DNA of 35,958 nucleotides from Pedosphaera sp. (GTDB lineage Bacteria; Verrucomicrobiota; Verrucomicrobiia; Limisphaerales; SIAT01), in contig SIAT01000001.1 in assembly GCA_009691645.1 (NCBI GenBank), positions 1 through 35,958 on the forward strand, written 5' to 3'. The notes beneath the pieces are model-generated. The model saw only the letters and a program-made list of their open reading frames with translations, was not told the origin of the DNA and ran no database searches. Below are positions 7,798-14,580 of this stretch, in pieces (the first letter of the stretch is position 1; every line of letters starts with the position of its first letter). A program made the translations under genes and the position numbers.

Positions 7798-8365
7798 AAT
7801 ACTTTTCCGGCTGCATCTTCACCACCAGCTTCCGCATCTGCGCGCGGGCACGGAACGCGCGCACCTTCACCAGCGTCTCCGACCACCCGGTCAGTTTCAC
7901 GATCTCTTTCACGCTCCGCTCCTCGATCTCGAGCAGCGTGATCACCAGCCGCGCGTCGGGCGAAAGCCGGTCGAGAAGCCGACCGACCAGTTGCTTCGCC
8001 GCCGCTGCGTCGGGCGACGCATCGCCTTTCGCGCCGAGCCGATCGAGCCATTCGCCCTCGTCGTCGGACAGTTCGGCGAAGTTCGTCTCGCGATTGCGCT
8101 GGTGCCGGCGGAGGAAATCGTAGCAAACCCGCACCGCCATCCGCATCAGCCAATGCTCGAACGGCGCCTCCGCACGGTAGGTGTTGAGCCTCTGGAAAGC
8201 CTTCACGAAGACTTCCTGCACGATGTCTTCCACCTCGTCCTCGCGTCGCGCATAGCGGCGGGCGGTGGCGAAAACGCGCGGCTGATAGCGCACCACCAGC
8301 GGCTCAAAGCTGGCTGGGTCACCGCGCAATACCGCGGCAATCAACTCCGCATCCGTCGGTTCCAT
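7793..8365 (-). CDS. ECF-type RNA polymerase sigma factor
   Basis: The 190-aa product is a two-domain group 4 sigma factor. Region 2 (about residues 8-90) carries the core-binding helix EDEVEDIVQEVFVKAFQRL and the -10 recognition segment. Region 4 (about 130-180) has LSPDARLVITLLEIEE followed by a helix-turn-helix (VKEIVKLTGWSETLVKVRAF). The linker is acidic and Ala-rich. The gene sits between the exported Arg/Pro/Glu-rich Spy-like gene (54 bases upstream) and the anti-sigma gene. It probably drives the two matching ECF-type promoters at 9608-9634 and 7771-7797. Its stop codon lies within the -35 element of the second. Confidence 0.93.
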   Translation of the reverse strand: MEPTDAELIAAVLRGDPASFEPLVVRYQPRVFATARRYARREDEVEDIVQEVFVKAFQRLNTYRAEAPFEHWLMRMAVRVCYDFLRRHQRNRETNFAELSDDEGEWLDRLGAKGDASPDAAAAKQLVGRLLDRLSPDARLVITLLEIEERSVKEIVKLTGWSETLVKVRAFRARAQMRKLVVKMQPEKYL

Positions 8366-8419
8366 CCGTATGAGCTATGAACGACTTTTATCGGGCGAAA
8401 GCGGGGGGATATGCATGAA

Positions 8420-9562
8420 TCAACGGCGTTCGCCCTCGGGGCGGCGGACCGGCGGCGCATCACGCTGCGGTTTGCGAGGGTTCTCTTCTCCCTCCAACCG
8501 ACGCGGGCCGCCATCGCGCGGAGTGTTCTCCCGGATCATCTTCGCCGCGCCCTTCACGTTCTCCCAAATCACGCTCTCCCCATCCCACACGGCGGTGAGC
8601 TGCTCGCTGCCGCGGGTAATGGACTGCGCGGAAACGCGCCCGCTCGTGTTGCCTTCAAAAACCTGTTTGCCACCAATGCTCACAACGGTGCGACCATTGA
8701 CGGTCGAAACCGAGATCGCTTGAGTACGGACCTCGGACCGAACTTTCTCGCCCTCACGCTGCGGCTCACGCGGGCGAGCTTCGCCTTCCGGCCGACGGCC
8801 TTCTGGGCGAACTTCACGTTGCCCAGCGGGACGCTCAATATTCGGGCGACCCGGCTCTTCTCCGCGCGCACCTTCCAGGCGGCGCACCGGCGTACGAGCA
8901 TCTCCCTCGCGAGGGCGCGCTTCCCCTTCACGCGGTGGGCGAGGTTCGCCAGCGGGCGGACGAACTTGGCCATCGCGCGGCGGTTGGGCACTCGGACGGC
9001 CTTCACCGCCGAGTCCACCACCGGGCATCAGCATCCCAAAACCGGACGGCGACTGCTTCAGCAACTCGAGTTGCTCAGGTTTCAATGTGGGACGCACCTT
9101 CGCGATGATGCGCTGGCGGATGATGGCCATCTCGGCCTCGGCCTCGCCGAGTTTGGCGGCGGCCTTGCGGATGGCGTCGGCATCCGCTTTCTCTGCAAAG
9201 ACCACCTCGTTCAACTCGCGCCGCGCGGTCATCATCTTCTGGCCAAGACCCATCATGTCCTCGCGCACAGAATCCCACGCATGGCGCACGGCTTGGCGCT
9301 GCGTCTCGGTCAATTCGATCGGCTGAAACGGTTGCAGCGGCTGGCCACGCTGAGCTTCCGGACGGCGCTCGCCATCACGCGGTTGCTCACGGCGTTCACC
9401 CGGCGGCTGCTCGGGGCGACCCTGCTCACGGCGCGGTTCGCGGGGCGCGTCGGGACGCGGGCGTGGCTCGTCGCGCCGTTCTTGAGCGGAGACGATATTG
9501 AGGCTAACGCCCAGCGCCAGAAGCACTAAAGCGCCATTGGAAAGGGTGGGGTGAATTCTCAT
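8420..9562 (-). CDS. Exported Spy-like helical protein with Arg/Pro/Glu-rich segments
   Basis: The 380-aa product has a signal peptide (MRIHPTLSNGALVLLALG to about residue 26) and an Arg/Pro/Glu-rich segment (27-78). A helical domain (about 80-175) contains LTETQRQAV and LKPEQLELLKQ, like Spy/CnrX proteins. A second Pro/Arg/Glu-rich stretch (about 185-290) is built of short imperfect RPxEGEARP-type units. A small beta-type domain (about 295-345, ISVSTVNGRTVVSIGGKQVF) and a charged tail finish the protein. It is the first gene of the sigma/anti-sigma unit. A candidate ECF promoter lies 46-72 bases upstream. Function is unknown; a periplasmic sensor or chaperone is plausible. Confidence 0.75.
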   Translation of the reverse strand: MRIHPTLSNGALVLLALGVSLNIVSAQERRDEPRPRPDAPREPRREQGRPEQPPGERREQPRDGERRPEAQRGQPLQPFQPIELTETQRQAVRHAWDSVREDMMGLGQKMMTARRELNEVVFAEKADADAIRKAAAKLGEAEAEMAIIRQRIIAKVRPTLKPEQLELLKQSPSGFGMLMPGGGLGGEGRPSAQPPRDGQVRPPAGEPRPPREGEARPREGDARTPVRRLEGARGEEPGRPNIERPAGQREVRPEGRRPEGEARPREPQREGEKVRSEVRTQAISVSTVNGRTVVSIGGKQVFEGNTSGRVSAQSITRGSEQLTAVWDGESVIWENVKGAAKMIRENTPRDGGPRRLEGEENPRKPQRDAPPVRRPEGERR

Positions 9563-9607
9563 AAGTTTATCAGGGCTGGGTTCGGCGCACTGTTTGGCTT
9601 CTTCTCG

Positions 9608-9634
9608 GACGGCTTACTAGTGCAAAAGGTTACA
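9608..9634 (-). promoter_or_regulatory. Candidate ECF promoter for the sigma operon
   Basis: On the minus strand, TGTAAC (9634-9629) and CGTC (9611-9608) are separated by 17 bases, as at 7771-7797. A start near 9601 would leave an untranslated leader of about 40 bases before ATG 9562. The -35 element overlaps the left arm of the inverted repeat at 9624-9649. Confidence 0.6.
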
Positions 9635-9649
9635 CGGTTGGAACCTTTT
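9624..9649. repeat. Inverted repeat, 8-bp perfect arms
   Basis: AAAAGGTT (9624-9631) and AACCTTTT (9642-9649) are separated by ten bases, and a GC pair extends the stem past a bulged A. The repeat lies between two divergent genes and overlaps the ECF -35 element, so an operator is more likely than a terminator. No binding protein can be named. Confidence 0.5.
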
Positions 9650-9690
9650 AGCCAGCGGCTTTTACCCCAAGTCAGCGTCAGTTTCCGAGA

Positions 9691-9719
9691 TTGACAGCAG
9701 ACCGCGATGCCCGTACTTT
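9691..9719 (+). promoter_or_regulatory. Sigma-70 promoter for rpsU
   Basis: A perfect TTGACA (9691-9696) and TACTTT (9714-9719) are separated by 17 bases. A start near 9726 would give a leader of about 87 bases. The rplM promoter uses the same TACTTT element. Confidence 0.7.
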
Positions 9720-9812
9720 CGCCAGCCCTGATTTTTGATTATTTTGTATTTTGACGACCAAGGCCCGCGAGAGCGTGCGGCGGCGTCCAAGCCCGAAGGG
9801 GAGTGAATTAAA

Positions 9813-10010
9813 TTGACCGAGATCAAGCTCAAGAAAGGCGAACCCGTGGAACGCGCGCTGCGCCGTTTGAAAAAACGCGTGGACCGCGAAGGCACCCTCA
9901 AAGAGGCGCGCAGCCACCGGCATTTCGAGAAACCGAGCGCGAAGAAGCGGCGCAAAATGAAAGTTGCCCGCTTTAACGCGATGCTCTCAGCTCGTTACGC
10001 CGACCTGTAA
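9813..10010 (+). CDS. rpsU: 30S ribosomal protein S21
   Basis: S21 is a small basic protein of the 30S subunit involved in start-site selection. The 65-aa product begins MTEIKLKKGEPVERALRRLKK and ends in the usual Lys/Arg-rich tail (SAKKRRKMK). The start is decided by sequence: an in-frame TGA at 9804-9806 blocks extension. The only candidates after it are ATT 9807 and TTG 9813. A strong AAGGGGAG at 9796-9803 sits nine bases from the TTG. A rare start codon with a strong Shine-Dalgarno in a ribosomal protein gene is unusual. The gene has its own promoter and terminator and is monocistronic. Confidence 0.95.
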   Translation: MTEIKLKKGEPVERALRRLKKRVDREGTLKEARSHRHFEKPSAKKRRKMKVARFNAMLSARYADL

Positions 10011-10024
10011 TCGCTGACTCTTCC

Positions 10025-10058
10025 AAGCCGGGCGCGGAATTTTCCGCCCCGGCTTTTT
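10025..10058 (+). terminator. Intrinsic terminator after rpsU
   Basis: A GC-rich hairpin (arms from AAGCCGGG and CCCCGGCTT, one bulged C, tight AT-rich loop) is followed by TTTTT. It starts 15 bases after the rpsU stop. Confidence 0.85.
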
Positions 10059-10122
10059 CATTTCCATCGTACGTGCAATTCGCCGCTCGAATTCTCCCCC
10101 GCCCTGCCCTAAATTCCCCGCA

Positions 10123-11430
10123 ATGCGCGCCACGGCCACCGAAATCGTCCGCCGCCTGCAATCCGCAGGGCACGCCGCCTTTTGGGTGGGCGGCTGCGTG
10201 CGCGATCGTTTGCTCGGCAAGGAGCCCCAGGATTTCGACATCGCCACCAGCGCACGCCCCGAGCAGACCGAAGCGCTCTTCGCCAAAACCATCCCCGTCG
10301 GACGGCAGTTCGGTGTGATGCTTGTCATCGAGAACGGGCATCCATTCCAAGTCGCCACCTTCCGCGCCGAATCCGATTACAGCGATGGACGGCGGCCGGA
10401 CAAAGTGACCTTCTGCGACGCGCACGCCGACGGGTTGCGCCGCGACTTCACGGTGAACGGACTCTTCTTCGATCCGGTGAAGGAGGAGTTACACGACTGG
10501 GTCAACGGCCGTGCGGACCTCGAAAAGAAAATCCTCCGCACCATCGGCGACCCGTACGAACGCTTCGGCGAAGATCACCTGCGCCTGCTGCGCGCGGTCC
10601 GGTTTGCCGCGCAACTCGGCTTCGACCTCGAGCCGGCCACACTGGTCGCGCTGCAATCTCTCGCACCTCGCATCATCGGCGTCAGCGCCGAACGCATCCG
10701 CGACGAGTTGATCAAACTCTTCCAGTCGCCGCACGCCGCACGCGGTCTCGACCTCCTCCACAAGAGCGGCCTGCTGCCGCACGTGCTGCCCGAACTTGAT
10801 GCGACCCTCGCGTGCGAGCAATCACCCGACTTCCATCCCGAAGGCAGCGTGTTCAACCACATCCGCCTGCTGCTCGCGAACCTCCCGCCGGACGCCCATC
10901 CCTCGCTGCCGTGGACGGCGCTGCTGCACGACATCGCCAAACCCGCCACCGCCGTACACCAACCCGAGGGCCGCATCACGTTTTATGGCCACGAGAAGAT
11001 CGGCGCGGAGATAGCCGAATCACTCCTCACGCGGCTGCGCTTCCCGCGAAAGCAGATCGAAGAAATCGCCTTCGTCGTGCTGCACCACATGCAGTTCAAA
11101 GACGCGCCGCAGATGCGCAAAGCCACGCTGCGGCGGATGCTTCTGCGCGAGACCTTCCCGCTGGAACTGGCGCAGCACCGGCTCGATTGCCTCGCCTCGC
11201 ACGGCCTGCTCGACATCTACGATTTTCTCCAGCGCGAAGCGGCCGAGTTGGCGAATCTGCCGCAATTGGCGCCGCCGCTCGTCACCGGCGCGGACCTCCT
11301 CGCGCTCGGCCTGAAGCCCGGTCCCGCGCTCGGCGAACTGCTGCACCAGATCCGCGACAGACAGCTCGCCGAGGAACTGGCCACGCGCGACGCGGCGCTG
11401 GCGTGGGTGAAAGAAAAGACTGGCATTTGA
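10123..11430 (+). CDS. cca: CCA-adding tRNA nucleotidyltransferase with HD domain
   Basis: The enzyme builds or repairs the 3'-CCA end of tRNA. The 435-aa product has the class II nucleotidyltransferase head: WVGGCVRDRLLGKEPQDFDI with GG at 23-24, RD at 27-28 and the metal-binding D37/D39. The neck follows (RRDFTVNGLFFDP, then DPYERFGEDHLRLLRAVRFA). A C-terminal HD domain (LLHDIAKP near residues 267-273, later VLHHMQF) adds a probable phosphohydrolase. Poly(A) polymerase belongs to the same family, but the HD domain and motif set favour CCA addition. ATG 10123 has no clear Shine-Dalgarno. Confidence 0.92.
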   Translation: MRATATEIVRRLQSAGHAAFWVGGCVRDRLLGKEPQDFDIATSARPEQTEALFAKTIPVGRQFGVMLVIENGHPFQVATFRAESDYSDGRRPDKVTFCDAHADGLRRDFTVNGLFFDPVKEELHDWVNGRADLEKKILRTIGDPYERFGEDHLRLLRAVRFAAQLGFDLEPATLVALQSLAPRIIGVSAERIRDELIKLFQSPHAARGLDLLHKSGLLPHVLPELDATLACEQSPDFHPEGSVFNHIRLLLANLPPDAHPSLPWTALLHDIAKPATAVHQPEGRITFYGHEKIGAEIAESLLTRLRFPRKQIEEIAFVVLHHMQFKDAPQMRKATLRRMLLRETFPLELAQHRLDCLASHGLLDIYDFLQREAAELANLPQLAPPLVTGADLLALGLKPGPALGELLHQIRDRQLAEELATRDAALAWVKEKTGI

Positions 11431-11484
11431 ATCGCCGCCGTTGTTTGTTCGCCCCGTGGCCGTCGCCACACGATTTCCAACACC

Positions 11485-12903
11485 ATGGACAAGCTCCTGT
11501 TGATTGATGACGAAGCCGACGTGCGCTACTCGTTCCAGCGCATCTTCGACTCGCCCGACCTCGATCTGGCCACCGCCGCTAGCGGCGAGGAAGGACTCAA
11601 GCTCATCCCCAAATTCAAACCCGACCTCGTGCTGATGGACGTGCGGATGGGGGGCATCAGCGGCCTCGAGACACTGCGGCGCCTCCGGCAGTTCGACACG
11701 AAGCTGCCGGTGATCCTGATGACCGCGTACGGCACCACGCAGATGGCGATCGAGGCGATGAAACACGGCGCGTATGATTACGTGCTCAAGCCTTTCGACG
11801 TGCCGAAGCTCAAAGCCCTCGTCGCCGCCGCCCTCAAAGCCTCGCGCGACATGCGGCAAGTCGTCTCCTACAAGCCGCTGCTCGAATCGGAGGATTACGA
11901 GCAAGGCATCGTGGGCCGCAGCGAGCCGATGCAGAACGTCTTCAAACTCATCGGCCAACTCGCCGCCAGCGACGTCACTGCACTCATCACCGGCGAGAGC
12001 GGTACCGGCAAGGAACTCGTCGCCCGCGCCGTGTATCACCACAGCAAACGGAGCGAGAAACCGTTCCTCGCCATCAACTGCGCGGCCATCCCCGAGAACC
12101 TTTTGGAAAGCGAACTGTTCGGCCACGAGAAAGGGGCCTTCACCGGCGCCACGGCCCAGCGCATCGGCAAGTTCGAGCAATGCCACGCCGGCACGCTTTT
12201 CCTCGACGAGATCGGCGACATGACCCTGCCCACGCAGGCCAAAGTGCTGCGCGTGTTGCAGAGCGGCACCTTCGAGCGCGTCGGCGGCAACCAACCGGTG
12301 AAGGTGGATGTCCGCGTGATCGCCGCGACCAACAAACCGCTCGACCAAGCCGTGGCACGCAAGGAATTCCGCGAGGATCTTTTCTACCGGCTCAACGTCG
12401 TGCGCATCCGAATGCCCGCGCTGCGCGAACGGCGCGACGACATCCCGCTGCTCATAAATTATTTCCTGAAAAAGCACGCCAAAGGCGCGCCCAAATCCAT
12501 CTCCACCGCCGCGCTCGAGACGCTGCGGAGCCACGACTGGCCCGGCAACGTGCGCGAATTGGAGAACGCCGTGCAGCGCGCGCTCGTCGTGGCCAAAGGC
12601 GAAGCCCTCCTGCCGGGCGATTTGCCGGCCGAGATCACGCGGCCCGTGCCGAGCACGGCGAGCCTGCCCGCCGGCGCAGTGGCGGCAGACCTGCCCTCAC
12701 TGGCGCAGGCGCTCTTCCGCCTCGCGCGCGGTGACAGGCAGCTCAAGGTCATCCCCGCCATCGAACGTGAGTTGGTGATTCAGGCGATGCTGGAAACCAA
12801 GGGCAACCAAGTGCAGGCCGCCAAACTGCTCGGCATCACCCGCGCCACGCTCCGCAAGCGGCTCGAGAAATTCAAGATCAAGCTGGACCTCTCAGTGCAG
12901 TGA
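11485..12903 (+). CDS. Sigma-54-dependent NtrC-family response regulator
   Basis: The 472-aa product has three parts. The receiver domain (1-120) holds phospho-acceptor D52 (VLMDVRM) with T80 and K102. The AAA+ domain (about 142-380) has Walker A GESGTGKE at 170-177, the sigma-54 contact loop GAFTGA at 217-222 and Walker B LFLDEIGD at 238-245. The C-terminal Fis-type helix-turn-helix (QVQAAKLLGITRATLRKRL) completes it. It should activate sigma-54 promoters when phosphorylated. No histidine kinase gene is adjacent, so signal and targets are unknown. The gene lies 54 bases after cca. Confidence 0.95.
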   Translation: MDKLLLIDDEADVRYSFQRIFDSPDLDLATAASGEEGLKLIPKFKPDLVLMDVRMGGISGLETLRRLRQFDTKLPVILMTAYGTTQMAIEAMKHGAYDYVLKPFDVPKLKALVAAALKASRDMRQVVSYKPLLESEDYEQGIVGRSEPMQNVFKLIGQLAASDVTALITGESGTGKELVARAVYHHSKRSEKPFLAINCAAIPENLLESELFGHEKGAFTGATAQRIGKFEQCHAGTLFLDEIGDMTLPTQAKVLRVLQSGTFERVGGNQPVKVDVRVIAATNKPLDQAVARKEFREDLFYRLNVVRIRMPALRERRDDIPLLINYFLKKHAKGAPKSISTAALETLRSHDWPGNVRELENAVQRALVVAKGEALLPGDLPAEITRPVPSTASLPAGAVAADLPSLAQALFRLARGDRQLKVIPAIERELVIQAMLETKGNQVQAAKLLGITRATLRKRLEKFKIKLDLSVQ

Positions 12904-12906
12904 CGG

Positions 12907-12936
12907 AAAAAGGCACGGATGATTCCGCACCTTTTG
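12907..12936. terminator. Bidirectional terminator between convergent genes
   Basis: AAAAGG (12908-12913) pairs with CCTTTT (12930-12935), and CGGA (12916-12919) with TCCG (12924-12927), around a TGAT loop with a two-base internal mismatch. A-run on one side and T-run on the other suit termination from both strands. Confidence 0.7.
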
Positions 12937-12958
12937 TGTTGTTGAAATAAGCTTCGCG

Positions 12959-14122
12959 TTAAGCGGCCACCTTCGTCCACTTCGCGTTGCGCTTCGAGGA
13001 CTTCACGACGGCATCGATGAAGGCCATGCCGCGCACTCCATCCTCGATCTTCGGATAGTCGTTCGCGATGTCGTCCTTCGCCAGTTTCCTGCCCAGTTGC
13101 CTCGCGCGGATGGCGTTGGCGAAGTTCTTGTAGATGTTCGCGAAGGCTTCGAGATAACCCTCGGGATGCGCGGGCGGCGTGCGGCCGGCGGCCTTCGCCG
13201 CATCGCACAGATAACCATTGGCGGTGCGATAGATCTGCATCGGCTGGTCGAGCCATTTCACGAGCATCGTGTTCGGCTCTTTCTGGTGCCACTCGATGCC
13301 GCCCTTTTCACCGTACACACGGATGTTGATATTGTTCTCCTCCCCGACGGAGATCTGCGAGCTGTGCAGCACGCCTTTCGCGCCGCCTTTGAAACGGAGG
13401 AGGAGGTTGCAATCGTCGTCCAGCTTGCGGCCGGGAACGAAGGAGGTGAGGTCCGCAGCCAGTTCATCAATCTGCAGGCCGGTGATGTACTCGGCGAGAT
13501 TCTCGGCGTGCGTGCCGATGTCGCCAATGCAACCGCCCGCGCCGGAGCGTTTCGGGTCGGTGCGCCAGCCGGCCTGTTTCTGGCCGCTGGCCTCGAGGCG
13601 CGTCGCGAGCCAGCCTTGCGGATACTCGACGACGACTTTGCGGATCTTGCCTAGCTTGCCGGTCGCGATCATCTCGCGGGCCTGTTTCACGAGCGGGTAG
13701 CCGGTGTAGTTGTGCGTGAGGCCGTAAAGCAGGCCGGTCTTCTTCACGAGCGCCGCGAGCTTCTTCGCCTCGGCGAGATTGAAGGTCGCCGGCTTGTCCG
13801 AGAGGACGTGGAAGCCGTTTTCGAGCGCCATCTTCGCCGGCGGAAAATGCATGTGATTCGGCGTGACGATGGTGATGAAGTCCATCCGCTCGCCCTCGGG
13901 AAGTTGGGCTTCGGCCTGGATCATCTCCTCGAAGGTTCCGTAGCAACGATTGGCGGGCAGGAAGAAGTCCGCGCCACTGGCCTTGCTGCGCTCGGGATCG
14001 GAGGAGAACGCGCCGCAGACGAGTTCGACCTGCTGATCCATCGCCGCCGCGATGCGATGCACCGCGCCAATGAACGCGCCGCGACCGCCGCCGACCATGC
14101 CGTAACGAATTTTTCTGCTCAT
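12959..14122 (-). CDS. Gfo/Idh/MocA-family NAD(P)-dependent oxidoreductase
   Basis: This family oxidises or reduces hydroxyl groups of sugars and polyols. The 387-aa product opens with a Rossmann motif (IRYGMVGGGRGAFIG). It has the family segments ITIVTPNHMHFPPA and HVLSDKPATFNLAEA, in which DKP carries the catalytic Lys of the EKP motif with Asp in place of Glu. The substrate-domain signature GGCIGDIGTHAENL, with the catalytic Asp/His pair, follows. There is no signal peptide, so it is cytoplasmic. ATG 14122 is chosen; upstream codons lie inside the promoter region. A near-consensus promoter lies 49-77 bases before the start. The substrate is unknown. Confidence 0.92.
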   Translation of the reverse strand: MSRKIRYGMVGGGRGAFIGAVHRIAAAMDQQVELVCGAFSSDPERSKASGADFFLPANRCYGTFEEMIQAEAQLPEGERMDFITIVTPNHMHFPPAKMALENGFHVLSDKPATFNLAEAKKLAALVKKTGLLYGLTHNYTGYPLVKQAREMIATGKLGKIRKVVVEYPQGWLATRLEASGQKQAGWRTDPKRSGAGGCIGDIGTHAENLAEYITGLQIDELAADLTSFVPGRKLDDDCNLLLRFKGGAKGVLHSSQISVGEENNINIRVYGEKGGIEWHQKEPNTMLVKWLDQPMQIYRTANGYLCDAAKAAGRTPPAHPEGYLEAFANIYKNFANAIRARQLGRKLAKDDIANDYPKIEDGVRGMAFIDAVVKSSKRNAKWTKVAA

Positions 14123-14150
14123 AGGTTGTGAAGAGGAATCAAAGTAGGTG

Positions 14151-14178
14151 TTGAATACGAATGCGCGGCCTTTATAGT
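14151..14178 (+). promoter_or_regulatory. Sigma-70 promoter for panD-lpxD
   Basis: TTGAAT (14151-14156) and TATAGT (14173-14178) are separated by 16 bases. A start near 14185 would leave about 30 bases of leader. Its -10 overlaps that of the divergent promoter. Confidence 0.6.
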
Positions 14179-14199
14179 GACGCCCGTTTTTCAAGTCAA
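14171..14199 (-). promoter_or_regulatory. Sigma-70 promoter for the Gfo/Idh/MocA gene
   Basis: On the minus strand, TTGACT (14199-14194) and TATAAA (14176-14171) are 17 bases apart, five of six matches to consensus in each. The -35 element lies within the 7-bp-arm inverted repeat at 14191-14210. Confidence 0.65.
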
Positions 14200-14210
14200 C
14201 GTGGACTTGA
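14191..14210. repeat. Inverted repeat in the panD leader
   Basis: TCAAGTC (14191-14197) and GACTTGA (14204-14210) are perfect arms with a six-base spacer. It ends four bases before the panD ATG and covers the -35 of the divergent promoter. It could be an operator or an RNA hairpin that hinders panD translation. Confidence 0.5.
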
Positions 14211-14214
14211 GTCT

Positions 14215-14577
14215 ATGCTGGTTCATCTGCTGAAGTCGAAAATCCACCGCGCGCAGGTGACGGATTCCAACGTGAACTACGAAGGAAGCCTCACCATCGC
14301 TGCGGACCTGATGGAGCGCGTCGGCCTGCTGCCCTATGAGAAGATCCTCTGCGGCAACATGGGCAACGGCGAACGCTTCGAGACGTACGCCATCCCCGGC
14401 GAGCGCGGTTCGGGCGTGATCATCCTGAATGGCGCGACCGCCCACCTCGGCAAGAAGGGCGACCGTCTCACCATCATGAGCTTCACCGAGATGGATGACA
14501 GTGCGGCCAAGAACTGGCAGCCCCGCGTGCTGGTGCTCGCGGAAAACAACATCATCGTGAACGAACGCGGAATTTAA
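14215..14577 (+). CDS. panD: Aspartate 1-decarboxylase proenzyme
   Basis: PanD makes beta-alanine from aspartate for pantothenate and coenzyme A. The 120-aa proenzyme begins MLVHLLKSKIHRAQVTDSNV. It has the self-cleavage site Gly24-Ser25 (NYEGSLTI), where Ser25 becomes the pyruvoyl group, and the conserved NGATAHLGKKGD segment. Length and cleavage position match E. coli PanD. ATG 14215 is chosen over an in-frame ATG at 14161, which would add 18 residues with no family match and lie across the promoter. The gene lpxD follows after three bases, so they share a transcript. Confidence 0.95.
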   Translation: MLVHLLKSKIHRAQVTDSNVNYEGSLTIAADLMERVGLLPYEKILCGNMGNGERFETYAIPGERGSGVIILNGATAHLGKKGDRLTIMSFTEMDDSAAKNWQPRVLVLAENNIIVNERGI

Positions 14578-14580
14578 CTC

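Noticed and set aside
11456..11469. GTGGC/GCCAC hairpin between cca and the response regulator
   Set aside because: Only five pairs and no T-run follows; too weak to call a terminator.
11020..12534. 504-codon minus-strand frame
   Set aside because: Antisense to cca and the NtrC-family regulator; no recognisable domain.
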